This document shows, one piece after another, positions 55,164-64,000 of a stretch of DNA of 64,000 nucleotides. The number at the start of each line of letters is the position of its first letter. Position 1 is the first letter of the stretch. The DNA comes from Clostridiales bacterium (GTDB taxonomy: Bacteria > Bacillota > Clostridia > Lachnospirales > Lachnospiraceae), in the NCBI GenBank assembly GCA_021203365.1, contig JAJQBI010000019.1, positions 1 through 64,000 on the forward strand. Direction: 5' to 3'. A program made the position numbers and the translations under genes. Under the pieces are notes generated by a model that saw only the letters and a program-made list of their open reading frames with translations, was not told the DNA's origin and did no database searches.

Positions 55164-56093
55164 ATGGAAGACAGAAAAGAAATCCGCCCGGAGAAGCCGG
55201 TGAACTGCAAAGAAGACGGTCCGGCTGACGGGGATAAGAGCATGCGCCAGGCCGAACGCCAGCGTGAAATTGAAGTCAGCATCCGCAGAAAATATCACAG
55301 GGAGCTTTTTTCCCCTTTCGCCCGCGCGGTGCGGGATTATGAGCTGGTAAAGGCCAACGACCGAATCGCAGTGTGCATATCCGGCGGAAAGGATTCCGCG
55401 CTGATGGCCAAGCTGTTTCAGGAGCTGCAGCGGCACAACAAGGTCTCCTTTGAGCTGGTTTTCCTGGGGATGGATCCCGGCTACAATGAGGAAAACCGAA
55501 AGCGCATCGAATCCAACGCCGAAATTCTCGGGATTCCTCTCACGATTTTTGAGACACGGATTTTTGACGCGGTTGACCATATAGACAAATCCCCCTGTTA
55601 TCTCTGCGCCCGCATGCGCCGCGGATATCTTTACAATCAGGCAAAATCCCTGGGCTGCAACAAAATCGCCCTGGGACACCACTACGACGACGTCATCGAG
55701 ACCATCCTTATGGGCATGCTCTATGGCGGACAGATGCAGACCATGATGCCCAAGCTTCACAGCATTCATTTCCAGGGCATGGAGCTGATCCGTCCCATGT
55801 ACCTCATCCGGGAAAAAGACATCAAACGATGGAGAGATTCCAACGACCTTCATTTTCTCCAGTGCGCCTGCCACTTTACGGAAACCTGTACCACCATCCG
55901 GACGGACGGAAGCTCCATATCCAAGCGCATGGAAGTGAAGAACCTGATCGCAGAGCTGAAGAAGACAAATCCCAGCGTGGAGGCCAATATCTTCCGCAGC
56001 GCCGAAAACGTAAATCTGCACACCGTAATCGCCTATAAAAAAGATGGAGTAAAGCACTCCTTTCTGGAAGACTATGACATTCCCTCGCTGTAA
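55164..56093 (+). CDS. TtcA-family PP-loop tRNA thiolation protein
   Basis: The 309-residue protein has the PP-loop ISGGKDSALMAKLFQELQ, a CYLCARMRRGYLYNQ pair of cysteines, ALGHHYDDVIETILM and a later CACHF. This is the TtcA layout, in which three Cys hold an Fe-S cluster that thiolates C32 in tRNA. Clostridial relatives are often annotated only as TtcA-like or ATPase, so the exact base is unsure. The first 30 residues are charged and unlike the family. GGGAGG lies 14 bp before the ATG. Confidence 0.85.
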   Translation: MEDRKEIRPEKPVNCKEDGPADGDKSMRQAERQREIEVSIRRKYHRELFSPFARAVRDYELVKANDRIAVCISGGKDSALMAKLFQELQRHNKVSFELVFLGMDPGYNEENRKRIESNAEILGIPLTIFETRIFDAVDHIDKSPCYLCARMRRGYLYNQAKSLGCNKIALGHHYDDVIETILMGMLYGGQMQTMMPKLHSIHFQGMELIRPMYLIREKDIKRWRDSNDLHFLQCACHFTETCTTIRTDGSSISKRMEVKNLIAELKKTNPSVEANIFRSAENVNLHTVIAYKKDGVKHSFLEDYDIPSL

Positions 56094-56129
56094 GCCGTGA
56101 ATCCCCATTCTTCTGAAAAATCAAAGAAT

Positions 56130-56190
56130 CTTTGAGCCGACAGACAAAACCTTATAAGAAGGCTTAACGGTTTCCTCTGCCGGCTCAAAG
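56130..56190. other. Long hairpin after the ttcA-like gene
   Basis: CTTTGAGCCG and CGGCTCAAAG pair perfectly 41 nt apart, with inner CAGA/TCTG and AAACC/GGTTT pairing. No T-run follows on either strand. It could be a terminator lacking the U-tract, or a structured RNA. Confidence 0.5.
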
Positions 56191-56241
56191 TCGGCTGTGA
56201 ATACGGATAAATATTTTGAAATTTTCGAAAACTTTTATCTT

Positions 56242-56308
56242 CCCGTAAAAGAAATCTGTGTTATAATAGGTTTGTAAAATAAACCTGCAGATTCTTTTAC
56301 GGGTTTTT
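56242..56308 (+). terminator. Strong hairpin with T-run directly upstream of the HD gene
   Basis: CCCGTAAAAGAAATCTG pairs with CAGATTCTTTTACGGG, with inner AGGTTT/AAACCT, followed by TTTTT. Only 38 bp separate it from the HD gene start. It also contains TTATAAT, a -10-like box. It is either the ttcA terminator or a regulated attenuator of the HD gene. Confidence 0.65.
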
Positions 56309-56346
56309 CATCGGACGGAGAACTTCAGAAAGAGAGGGCTATCCCC

Positions 56347-56781
56347 ATGATATACACGCCACTGACGGCAAAAGCGATGCAGACAGCTTACCAGGCACAC
56401 CATGGGCAGGTGGACACGGCCGGTGTCCCCTACATTTTTCATCCTTTTCACGTGGCAGAGCAGATGACCGACGAGACCAGCGTCTGCGCGGCCCTGCTTC
56501 ATGATGTAGCGGAGGACACAGAGACGACCATCGAAGAACTGGAAAAGGATTTCCCGCCGGAGGTCACTCAGGCGGTTCGCCTTCTCACCCGGGATCCCTC
56601 GATGAATTATGAGGATTACATACGCTCACTGAAAGAGAACCCCACCGCCAGAGCCGTGAAGCTGGCCGATCTGGAGCACAATTCAGACGAGACAAGACTT
56701 GAGGGTACCTCCTGTACCGAAGATACCCTCCTTTATTACCGTAAAAAATACAGCCGGGCGCGAAAAATTCTTCTGGAATAG
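56347..56781 (+). CDS. HD-domain hydrolase of the small SpoT-like type
   Basis: The 144-residue protein has YIFHPFHVAEQM, the HD pair in ALLHDVAEDTETTIEEL and VKLADLEHNSD, the metal-site pattern of (p)ppGpp hydrolases. There is no synthetase or regulatory domain, so it resembles small alarmone hydrolases, though other nucleotide substrates are possible. GAGAGGGCTATCCCC precedes the ATG. It converges with cysN. Confidence 0.85.
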   Translation: MIYTPLTAKAMQTAYQAHHGQVDTAGVPYIFHPFHVAEQMTDETSVCAALLHDVAEDTETTIEELEKDFPPEVTQAVRLLTRDPSMNYEDYIRSLKENPTARAVKLADLEHNSDETRLEGTSCTEDTLLYYRKKYSRARKILLE

Positions 56782-56795
56782 GCGCCTCCGTCTTT

Positions 56796-58490
56796 TCAGA
56801 CTGGCCGGAAGGGATCCCCGCAGACCACCTTCCGCCAGGTTTCAAACCGGAACCACTTATTCCGGAACCTGGAGACAGATTCCTCCTTCTTCGCTTTCTC
56901 ATACTCTTCCATAAGAGTTTCCAGTTCCCATGCATTATGAATATTAATGGAAAATCCCCTCTCATCCAGGACCGGAAGTCCGCCAAAGGTATAATCCTCC
57001 ATCCGCAGAATGTCCTGGATCCGGCGGTCTCGGATGCGCACGGCGGATGCATCTTCCAGGGAAAGGATATCAAAATACTCCGGATATTGAAAGCTGTCCC
57101 CTGAAACGGGCACAAAATCCCCCACATGATAGACCCGGCTCTTTTGTCCCGCTCTGGACATAACCCCGCTCTCCAGATTAAAATAAAGCTCCTCAAAAAT
57201 ATATCCGCCCATCCGGATATCTCCCTTTTCAAAGCAGAGCCTTTCGCCGGAGGTGTCCACAGAATCCACTACGCCGCAGGCGGCGGTCATGTGACTGACG
57301 CGGTCAATCAGGATCAGTTCGCCCAGCGTCCTGTGATTTTTGAAGGTGTCCAGAACAATTTTCTCTGTAAGCCGGACCTGGCACATGGCGATCTCATTTT
57401 TTTCGATGGAGGACGCCGGCAGATGTTTCCCCGTATTTACATCAATCTTGTATTCCACCGCCGTCACAATCCCAGGAATGCGCATGGTTCCAATCTTTAC
57501 CATATATTCTTTCCCAAGAAACAGACTTGTGTCATCCATCCACAGAAGGGTAGCCCGAAAGCTCTGAGCCACCGGCAGACGGTCATGGTCCGACAGCACA
57601 CAGCCCCGGCTCACATCCACTTCCCGGTCAAGAGACAGGGTAACCGCCTGCCCGGCAAAGGCTTCCTCCGCTTTCTGATCGCCCACAAGGATGGTTTTCA
57701 CACAGGCCGCCTCTTTGCTTGGGAGGGAAAAAAGAGTCTGTCCGGTTTTCACCGAACCGCTCTCAATCTGGCCCTGGAATCCCCGGAAGCCGCGGTCCGG
57801 ACGGCAGACTCTCTGCACCGGCATATAAAAGGCAAAATCCTCCACTGTCTCCGTCACATCCACCGTCTCCAGGTAAGAGAGGATATTTTTTCCCGTGTAC
57901 CAGGGCATGTGTTCGGAGCGGACTGTCACATTGTCCCCCTCTGTGGCGCTGACCGGAATGACCGCCACGTCCGGAAGCTCAAGCTCCCGGGCCAGCGCCC
58001 GGATGTCCCCGGAGATCCGGCGGAATTTTTCCTCGCTGTAATCTACCAGATCCATTTTGTTTACCGCAAAGACAAAGTGATGAATTCCCATCAGAGCACA
58101 GATCCTGCAGTGCCGCCGGGTCTGGGCCAGCACCCCGTGCTGGGCGTCCACCAGAATCACCGCCAGCTGGGCAAAGGACGCTCCCACGGCCATGTTCCGG
58201 GTATACTCCTCGTGTCCCGGCGTGTCCGCCACAATGAAGCTTCTCTTATCGGTTGTGAAATACCGGTAGGCCACATCAATGGTAATTCCCTGTTCTCTCT
58301 CCGCCATCAGACCGTCCAGAAGAAGGGAGTAATCGATCTCTCCTCCCCGGGAGCCCACCCGGCTGTCCAGAAGAAGCGCCTTTTCCTGATCCGCGTATAA
58401 TAGCTTGGAATCATAGAGAATATGCCCGATTAACGTTGATTTTCCATCGTCCACGCTCCCGCATGTGATAAACTTCAATAATCCGATCAT
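56796..58490 (-). CDS. cysN: Sulfate adenylyltransferase GTPase subunit with extra C-terminal domain
   Basis: The 564-residue protein starts with a translation-factor-like GTPase (CGSVDDGKSTLIGHILYDSK, DTPGHEEYTRNMA, AVNKMDLVDYS) that drives APS formation with CysD. Beta-barrels follow. CysN usually ends near 470 residues or continues into an APS kinase; here the extra ~120 residues show no kinase P-loop and contain DRRIQDILRMEDYTFGGLPV and NIHNAWELETLMEEYEKAKK, which I do not recognise. It overlaps cysD by one base, with GAGAGGGATATTTCTG ahead. Confidence 0.9.
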   Translation of the reverse strand: MIGLLKFITCGSVDDGKSTLIGHILYDSKLLYADQEKALLLDSRVGSRGGEIDYSLLLDGLMAEREQGITIDVAYRYFTTDKRSFIVADTPGHEEYTRNMAVGASFAQLAVILVDAQHGVLAQTRRHCRICALMGIHHFVFAVNKMDLVDYSEEKFRRISGDIRALARELELPDVAVIPVSATEGDNVTVRSEHMPWYTGKNILSYLETVDVTETVEDFAFYMPVQRVCRPDRGFRGFQGQIESGSVKTGQTLFSLPSKEAACVKTILVGDQKAEEAFAGQAVTLSLDREVDVSRGCVLSDHDRLPVAQSFRATLLWMDDTSLFLGKEYMVKIGTMRIPGIVTAVEYKIDVNTGKHLPASSIEKNEIAMCQVRLTEKIVLDTFKNHRTLGELILIDRVSHMTAACGVVDSVDTSGERLCFEKGDIRMGGYIFEELYFNLESGVMSRAGQKSRVYHVGDFVPVSGDSFQYPEYFDILSLEDASAVRIRDRRIQDILRMEDYTFGGLPVLDERGFSINIHNAWELETLMEEYEKAKKEESVSRFRNKWFRFETWRKVVCGDPFRPV

Positions 58491-59392
58491 CAGAAATATC
58501 CCTCTCTCTTTCTCTTTTCCATGCTGGACTCCCCGCCGTCCTTATCGATCACACGGCTGGTTCTCTCCGACTCCACGGCGCTCAGGGTCTCCGCGATAAT
58601 CTTATCCAGGGTATCCGCCTCAGACAGAATGCCTCCGGTCAGGGGATAACAGCCAAGGGTCCGGAAGCGCACCTTTCGCATCTGGGGAACCTCCCCGGGT
58701 TCCAGCCGCATGCGGTCGTCGTCCACCATAATAATATTTCCATCCCGGAACACAACCGGCCGTTCCTTCGCAAAATAAAGGGGAACAATGGGAATATTTT
58801 CCCTTTTGATATACATCCAGATATCCTTTTCCGTCCAGTTGGAAATGGGAAAAACCCGGATACTCTCCCCACGGTAAATTTCTGTGTTATACAGCTTCCA
58901 CATCTCCGGCCGCTGGTTCTTCGGATCCCAGGCCTGAGCAGCGTTCCGGAAGGAAAAGATTCTTTCCTTGGCACGGCTTTTTTCCTCATCCCGGCGTCCC
59001 CCGCCGAAAGCGGCCGTGAAGCCGTATTTGTTCAGAGCCTGCTTCAGTGCCTGGGTTTTCATGATATCCGTGTAGGAGGAGCCGTGGTCAAAGGGATTGA
59101 TTCCCTGGGCCACCCCCGCCTCATTGATATATTCCAGCATTTCGATTCCCAGTCTCTTCGCGGTCTCATCGCGAAACTGAATCATCTCCTTAAATTTCCA
59201 TGTGGTATTTACATGAAGGAAGGGAAAAGGCGGTTTTTCCGGATAAAAGGCTTTTAAGGCCAGATGAAGCATAACCGAGCTGTCCTTGCCGATGGAATAA
59301 AGCATAACCGGCTTTTCACATTCCGCGGCCACTTCGCGGAGAATGTAAATGGCCTCTGCCTCCAGTTCATCTAAATGTGATAACGCACTCAT
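58490..59392 (-). CDS. cysD: Sulfate adenylyltransferase subunit 2
   Basis: The 300-residue PP-loop adenylyltransferase has [20 protein letters not shown] and [20 protein letters not shown]. It binds sulfate and ATP to give APS with CysN. GAAAGGAGATCCAT precedes the ATG. It follows the Rrf2 gene by 12 bp. No APS kinase or reductase gene is in the window. Confidence 0.96.
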   Translation of the reverse strand: MSALSHLDELEAEAIYILREVAAECEKPVMLYSIGKDSSVMLHLALKAFYPEKPPFPFLHVNTTWKFKEMIQFRDETAKRLGIEMLEYINEAGVAQGINPFDHGSSYTDIMKTQALKQALNKYGFTAAFGGGRRDEEKSRAKERIFSFRNAAQAWDPKNQRPEMWKLYNTEIYRGESIRVFPISNWTEKDIWMYIKRENIPIVPLYFAKERPVVFRDGNIIMVDDDRMRLEPGEVPQMRKVRFRTLGCYPLTGGILSEADTLDKIIAETLSAVESERTSRVIDKDGGESSMEKRKREGYF

Positions 59393-59404
59393 ATGGATCT
59401 CCTT

Positions 59405-59839
59405 TCAGATGATGTAGTCTCCCATATCGGTGTTGTCCTTCTCAAGCAGATCCTCCAGGGTGATCCCGTCAAAATACTCCTGAATCAGCCTGTAAAAATC
59501 CTCCCACATTCGCAGGGTTCTGCAGCGGCTGACGCGGGCGCACTGATTTGGCATATCCTCCAGACACGCCACAGGAACCAGGGAGCCTTCCGTGACGCGA
59601 AGGATACTCCCCACGGTATATTCTCTGGGCGGCCGGGTCAGGCGATAGCCGCCCACCTTTCCCCGCAGAGAACTGACGAAGCCATTCCGGCTCAGAGACG
59701 CCACAATCGCCTCCAGATATTTTTCAGACACTTCCTGCCTTTTCGCAATTTCCATCAGCGGAATATACCGGCCATTGTCATTCTCGGCCAGATCCACCAT
59801 AACACGTAAGGCATAGCGCCCTCTAGTTGAAATTTTCAT
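59405..59839 (-). CDS. Rrf2-family regulator with three cysteines
   Basis: The 144-residue winged-helix protein has the Rrf2 start (MKISTRGRYALRVMVDLAEN) and Cys at 92, 100 and 106 (ACLEDMPNQC, SRCRTLRMW), the arrangement that can hold an Fe-S cluster as in IscR. Given cysK before it and cysD-cysN after it, a CymR-like sulfur regulator is likely. GGAGGTTTTTACAT precedes the ATG. It may act at the palindrome at 61054-61074. Confidence 0.88.
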   Translation of the reverse strand: MKISTRGRYALRVMVDLAENDNGRYIPLMEIAKRQEVSEKYLEAIVASLSRNGFVSSLRGKVGGYRLTRPPREYTVGSILRVTEGSLVPVACLEDMPNQCARVSRCRTLRMWEDFYRLIQEYFDGITLEDLLEKDNTDMGDYII

Positions 59840-59924
59840 ATGTAAAAACCTCCACGGCTGCCTTCCCTCAGGAACCGCCGCAGCCTGAGCCTGTTCTGAT
59901 TATAACTGTTCCCGGGACAGATTT

Positions 59925-59965
59925 GCCCTGTGCCAAACCTGTTTATCCATAGTTTAGCACAGGGC
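59925..59965. promoter_or_regulatory. Hairpin over the Rrf2 promoter region
   Basis: GCCCTGTGC and GCACAGGGC pair, with inner AAAC/GTTT. On the minus strand TTGAAA, 17 bp, TAAACT form a possible promoter that overlaps it. It could be an operator or the cysK end hairpin; no T-run follows leftward. Confidence 0.45.
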
Positions 59966-60035
59966 TTTTAAGGTTTCAACCTCAAAGGTTGTCTTCTTCA
60001 GATGGAATCCGTATCCTTTCTCTCATAATTTTCCA

Positions 60036-60968
60036 TTACTCTGTAAACAGAGGGGTGGAGTAATAGCGATCTCCCGTATCCGGAAGCAGGGCGACAATGG
60101 TCTTTCCCCTGTTTTCCGGCCGTCTGGCCAGCTGTATGGCCGCATGAAGCGCCGCACCGGAGGAAATACCCACGAGAAGGCCTTCCTTCTTCGCAAGAAA
60201 TTTCCCGGTCTTAAAGGCATCCTCATTTTCAACGGTGATGACCTCATCATAAATTCCGGTATTCAGCACCTCCGGAACAAATCCTGCACCGATTCCCTGA
60301 ATTTTGTGCGGTCCGGCCTTCCCCTGAGACAGCACGGGGGAGCTGGCCGGCTCCATGGCGACAACCTTTACCTCCGGCTTCCGGGATTTCAGGTACTCTC
60401 CCACACCGGTAAGAGTTCCGCCGGTGCCCACACCGGCCACAAAAACATCCACCTGTCCGTCCGTGTCGTTCCAGATCTCCGGTCCGGTGGTTTTCCTGTG
60501 GATGGCAGGATTCGCCGGATTTACAAACTGTCCGGGAATGAAGCTGCCCGGAATCTGCGCGGCCAGCTCATCCGCTTTGGCGATGGCGCCTTTCATGCCT
60601 TTGGCGCCCTCGGTGAGGACAATCTCCGCTCCATAGGCTTTCAGAATGTTCCGGCGCTCAACACTCATGGTCTCCGGCATGGTCAGGATAATTCGATACC
60701 CTCTGGCGGCCGCGATGGCGGCCAGACCGATGCCGGTATTTCCGGAGGTCGGCTCAATAATTACGGAGCCCTCCTTCAGAAGACCTTTCTCCTCCGCGTC
60801 GTCAATCATGGCCTTGGCGATACGGTCCTTCACACTGCCGGCCGGATTAAAGTATTCCAGCTTCACCAGAAGTGTGGCCTCCAGCCCAAGCTCTCTCTCC
60901 ACATTGGTTACCTCCATCAGGGGAGTGTTTCCGATCAGTCCCAGTGTTCCCTTGTAAATATTTGACAT
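60036..60968 (-). CDS. cysK: Cysteine synthase A
   Basis: The ATG at 60968 follows AGGAAGAGCAT; an upstream frame to 60992 has no site. The 310-residue PLP enzyme has [20 protein letters not shown] with the PLP lysine, [20 protein letters not shown] and [16 protein letters not shown]. It makes cysteine from O-acetylserine and sulfide. It is the first gene of the sulfur region, ahead of the Rrf2 gene. Confidence 0.97.
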   Translation of the reverse strand: MSNIYKGTLGLIGNTPLMEVTNVERELGLEATLLVKLEYFNPAGSVKDRIAKAMIDDAEEKGLLKEGSVIIEPTSGNTGIGLAAIAAARGYRIILTMPETMSVERRNILKAYGAEIVLTEGAKGMKGAIAKADELAAQIPGSFIPGQFVNPANPAIHRKTTGPEIWNDTDGQVDVFVAGVGTGGTLTGVGEYLKSRKPEVKVVAMEPASSPVLSQGKAGPHKIQGIGAGFVPEVLNTGIYDEVITVENEDAFKTGKFLAKKEGLLVGISSGAALHAAIQLARRPENRGKTIVALLPDTGDRYYSTPLFTE

Positions 60969-61053
60969 ATGCTCTTCCTGCCTTTCCTGCAATTCTCAGA
61001 TTGTCTGCGGCGCCTGTTTCCCTATGAGCCAGGCGGTCACCGGCTATTCTTAT

Positions 61054-61074
61054 AACATATTTTTTTGATATGTT
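61054..61074. promoter_or_regulatory. Palindromic operator of cysK
   Basis: AACATAT and ATATGTT flank TTTTTTG: 7-bp perfect arms. It begins just downstream of the -10 at 61086-61091, around the expected transcription start, a repressor position. Confidence 0.55.
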
Positions 61075-61085
61075 TTATGGGATAT

Positions 61086-61114
61086 ATCATAGTACGATTC
61101 ACAGGAATTGTCAA
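61086..61114 (-). promoter_or_regulatory. Promoter of cysK
   Basis: TTGACA (61109-61114), 17 bp, TATGAT (61086-61091) on the minus strand, about 120 bp before the cysK start. Confidence 0.75.
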
Positions 61115-61171
61115 CCTGTTTTTAAAAAATCCGAAACACTGCCGTTACTAAGTCAGCAGCTCAATCTTTCC

Positions 61172-62539
61172 TTATTCCAGAATTACTTCCAAAATCTCCA
61201 GCCCCTCTGCTGTTTCGGCACGAAGTTTTAATTCATACTCACCTGCTTGTGCTCCAATCACATCCGCTGTCTGAAATCCGTTCTCTATCATCACTTCCCC
61301 GACCTCTGTATCATTTAGCAGAATGGTCAGCCTGCCACTGCCGATTGCCTGGATAACAAAACGATGATACCCCTGATCGCTCTTCACATAGCGGAAAATC
61401 ATCTCATCTTTAGCAGAAATATTCATTAATTTCTCTGGATACTGCTCTCTGGTCTTCGCATCCTCATTGAGGCCGATAAAAACCGTACCCGAAAGCCCGC
61501 AGGCCTGATATCCCATGATTGCCTCACCTGGTGCAAAGGGATCTCCGACGCCCTGCGAGGTCATCTTTACCTCCGGAATTGTTCCGTCCGGCAGAATGTT
61601 AATCTTTTCGATACAGAGTCTGCGGTGCAGCTCCATTCCGCGACTGCAGCGATGGTAAAAGACATACCACTGTCCATCCACGCGTTCGATCGAACCGTGA
61701 TTATTCCAGCTACTCGGATCACAACCGTCATTATCAATAATAATTCCCTGATAGGTGAAGGGACCCATCGGAAATTTCCCGGTGGAATAGCCCAACGATG
61801 TAGGTTTCCCCCGCTCCATATCCGCATAAACATAATAATAAGTATCTCCAATCTTTCGCATGGATGAACCCTCATGGAAAAAATGTTCCTCCTCCGTCAC
61901 CAGATCGTCCACAATATCCGCGCGATCAAAAGATTTCAAATCGGCGTTCATCTTTACTCCATGAGAAAAAAGCTGACCCCAGTAAAAATAAGCCTGTCCG
62001 TCATCATCAATAAAAATTGCCGGGTCAATCCCGCCGCATGGAAGCTGCACTGGTTCGGTAAACGGTCCTTCCGGCCGATCAGAAACGGCCACGCCCTCAC
62101 TATCGTCCGACATACAAATGTACAGATAATACTTCCCATCCTTCTCTATACAATCTGGTGCAAACAAAAGCGCCGGCTTCTCACCTTCTTCCTCTTTTTC
62201 GAACTTTTCCTTCATGTCTTCGCCGTCTGCCGCCATATTGGCCAGCATCTTCTGTATAAACGGCGTGGGATGACTCCAGTCAATCCCCTGATACTTTGGT
62301 GCATCCGGATTGTTAAACCACGGAATCTGCTTTCCGTTCAGCGATTCGTCATGAATCGTCCAATGCTCCATATCCGGTGTAGACACCACATGATATTTCT
62401 CGCTGCAGTAGACATCATCGCGGTCGTCATAACTGCCATACACGTACAATCTTCCGTCCGGCATCACATGAGCCTCACTATCTGGAATGTGATATTCCAA
62501 CGGTAAAATCGGATTTCTTTTATTCTTGTATATCTGCAT
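61172..62539 (-). CDS. Glycoside hydrolase family 43 protein
   Basis: The ATG at 62539 follows AGGAGAAGGGAA. The 455-residue protein is a five-bladed propeller GH43: HIPDSEAHVMPDGRLYVYGS holds the base Asp, GGIDPAIFIDDDGQAYFYWG the second, and EEHFFHEGSSMRKIGDTYY the acid Glu. The last 100 residues look like a small beta-sandwich (CBM6-like). It lacks a signal peptide and probably acts as an intracellular arabinofuranosidase or xylosidase. It follows the GH78 gene by 17 bp in one unit. Confidence 0.9.
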   Translation of the reverse strand: MQIYKNKRNPILPLEYHIPDSEAHVMPDGRLYVYGSYDDRDDVYCSEKYHVVSTPDMEHWTIHDESLNGKQIPWFNNPDAPKYQGIDWSHPTPFIQKMLANMAADGEDMKEKFEKEEEGEKPALLFAPDCIEKDGKYYLYICMSDDSEGVAVSDRPEGPFTEPVQLPCGGIDPAIFIDDDGQAYFYWGQLFSHGVKMNADLKSFDRADIVDDLVTEEEHFFHEGSSMRKIGDTYYYVYADMERGKPTSLGYSTGKFPMGPFTYQGIIIDNDGCDPSSWNNHGSIERVDGQWYVFYHRCSRGMELHRRLCIEKINILPDGTIPEVKMTSQGVGDPFAPGEAIMGYQACGLSGTVFIGLNEDAKTREQYPEKLMNISAKDEMIFRYVKSDQGYHRFVIQAIGSGRLTILLNDTEVGEVMIENGFQTADVIGAQAGEYELKLRAETAEGLEILEVILE

Positions 62540-62556
62540 TTCCCTTCTCCTTTTGT

Positions 62557-64000
62557 TCACTCTGCAAGTACAATTTTCTTTCCGTCTCTCTTCAGATTAG
62601 AGGTATCCACCGTATATACAATCCCTTCGGCGCACTTCGCATCTACGAAAATCTCGTTCTCCGTCTCCCTCACGTTCACCTTAATCTCACCATTTGCCGA
62701 ATGATACGTGCAGGCAAACTCATGAATACTCTCTGGCAGGTACGGGCGGATCGTCACCTCGGAAAATGCCGGTTTTTCCGGGATGATACCCGCGATACCG
62801 TTGTAATACCACTCGATGATATGCCCCATCATGTCATGGCAGTGGCTCCTTGGATTCTTCTCCCAATACTCGCCCAGCGTAGTTTCTCCGTCCAGAATAA
62901 ATGCATAGTAGCTGGGGTGTTCTTTCTTCAATATATACTTACAGATTATATCATTCATGCCATACCTGCGCGCGGTCTGAATCACATAGGGAAGCCCTAC
63001 TTCTCCACAGATAAAGGAGCCGTCACGATCCAGCGTAAAGCGGAACGCTTTCACAATATCCTCTTCTTTATCCTTCGGAACCAGTCCCCAGAACAGCGGC
63101 AGCGCCTGCGATGCCTGCGTCATGAAAAGCTCATCCTTGTGATCCCAGCATTTATAACACCAGCCGCCGAGCTTTGGATTTTCCACCAGAAGCTTCGCAT
63201 TATAGTTGGCTTTGACCTCCTTAGCGTAAGCATCCAGCTTCGCTTTTATATCCTCCTTTCCGAGAATTTCAGCAAACTCGGAAAGTGTCACCGTATCCGC
63301 ATAAAGAAATGCGGTCTCAATATTTTCTCTGGCCAGATCATTTCGGGGATTTCCCCAGTCACCAAGACCGTAATTAATAAATCCCTCCTCATTAACCCGG
63401 CTTCTGACATGCGCCAGATAACGCATGCCGGGCTCGAAGTTATCTTCAATAATCTTCACATCCCCATAAAACAGATAATGCCAATATGTACCCAGAATAC
63501 TGGTACTTCCCCAGGGAATGATGTCATAAAAATCACCCAGCCCCGGTACCGGCAATACATTTGGAATATAACACGGAGCCTGCGCCGGCATCAGACCGTC
63601 TCCCGGATAATATTTCCCGCCTTCCATATCATGAAACCAGTCGTCTGCCGTATGCTGACCGCAGCGCATATCCTGCAGAAATTTTTCCCAGAGCTGTTTC
63701 CCGTCCTTCATATAAAAAATGGCACTTGCCATCAGGTGGTTCGGCTCCTGCCACGCGAAACGCTCAATCGTCGGGCAGTCGGTATGTACGCCAAGCATAT
63801 TGGCTTCCACCGTCTTCTCAATTATATCATAAATCTGATTATAGCGATTGTCATCACAGGTAAACGTACCGTCCGTCTTGTATGCACTGGTAATGGCATC
63901 CGCCCGGAGATTACGAAGTTCGGGAATAACACCTGCGACTGTCGGCACTTTCCCAACATTTTCCGCGCATATCCGCTCCACCGCCATATACCGTCCGGCA
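62557..64000 (-). CDS. GH78-family alpha-L-rhamnosidase-like protein, N-terminus off the window
   Basis: The frame is open to the right edge, so the start is beyond 64000. The visible 480 residues include the catalytic region LGVHTDCPTIERFAWQEPNH and NLRADAITSAYKTDGTFTCD, the barrel helices (WGSTSILGTYWHYLFYGD) and the C-terminal beta domain. Substrate is likely a rhamnose-containing plant or host glycan. It is coded just ahead of the GH43 gene, so both belong to a glycan-use locus continuing to the right. Confidence 0.85.
   Translation of the reverse strand, partial: AGRYMAVERICAENVGKVPTVAGVIPELRNLRADAITSAYKTDGTFTCDDNRYNQIYDIIEKTVEANMLGVHTDCPTIERFAWQEPNHLMASAIFYMKDGKQLWEKFLQDMRCGQHTADDWFHDMEGGKYYPGDGLMPAQAPCYIPNVLPVPGLGDFYDIIPWGSTSILGTYWHYLFYGDVKIIEDNFEPGMRYLAHVRSRVNEEGFINYGLGDWGNPRNDLARENIETAFLYADTVTLSEFAEILGKEDIKAKLDAYAKEVKANYNAKLLVENPKLGGWCYKCWDHKDELFMTQASQALPLFWGLVPKDKEEDIVKAFRFTLDRDGSFICGEVGLPYVIQTARRYGMNDIICKYILKKEHPSYYAFILDGETTLGEYWEKNPRSHCHDMMGHIIEWYYNGIAGIIPEKPAFSEVTIRPYLPESIHEFACTYHSANGEIKVNVRETENEIFVDAKCAEGIVYTVDTSNLKRDGKKIVLAE

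Overview
The window looks like chromosome of a spore-forming anaerobic Firmicute of the Lachnospiraceae type. The reasons are the mix of genes: sporulation sigma factor SigG, a YlmC/YmxH-like sporulation protein, a SpoVB-type flippase, a 2-hydroxyacyl-CoA dehydratase activase, clostridial-type citrate synthase and glutamate dehydrogenase, plus plant-glycan glycosidases of families GH78 and GH43. Base composition is about half GC by eye, with a clearly AT-richer left end. No rRNA, tRNA or CRISPR array was recognised.

Layout. Positions 1-5900 are an accessory, decaying region: a partial Schlafen/AlbA_2-type gene, an XRE regulator, small hypothetical genes, and collapsed remains of an integrative conjugative element (ICE): a truncated replication-type HTH gene fused to the tail of a topoisomerase III gene, and a frameshifted accessory gene, interspersed with copies of a short relic repeat. 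From 5900 on the window is mostly housekeeping. It holds rplM-rpsI; an alpha/beta-hydrolase-fold gene; a potassium channel gene split by a frameshift at a UUUUUUA heptamer; mnmM; a GH78 rhamnosidase; and the cluster lipoprotein-pyrH-frr-uppS-cdsA-dxr-rseP (translation and envelope/isoprenoid functions). These are followed by smpB, secG, a branching-enzyme-like protein with a damaged active site and a fructokinase.

Positions 24-31 kb hold a mixed serine and branched-chain amino-acid operon read leftward (leuB-ilvD-ilvB-serC-serA). Next come yajC and tgt, a 1414-residue dehydratase activase on the plus strand, a SpoVB-like flippase, ung, hisF-hisH, an OmpR-type two-component system, an XRE gene, efp, aroK-yqeG, citrate synthase, an aminotransferase and gdhA. 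The last third holds nrdR, a ylmC-like gene, sigG, a two-domain PPK2 kinase, a manganese-riboswitch-controlled mntP, a ttcA-like gene, an HD hydrolase, the sulfate activation and cysteine genes (cysK, an Rrf2 regulator, cysD, cysN), and the start of a glycosidase locus (GH43, GH78) that runs off the right edge.

The most striking unexplained feature is a family of small intergenic palindromic elements, about ten copies in 45 kb (9.7-55.1 kb). Short copies (about 32-40 bp) are two inverted ends joined; long copies (about 200 bp) carry three further internal hairpins. Paired arms change together between copies, and three copies are flanked by 8-9 bp direct repeats of the form CATNNTAT(N). One sits inside the terminator loop of the mntP riboswitch, and removing it restores a compact terminator. 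This has the properties of a MITE or REP-like mobile family.
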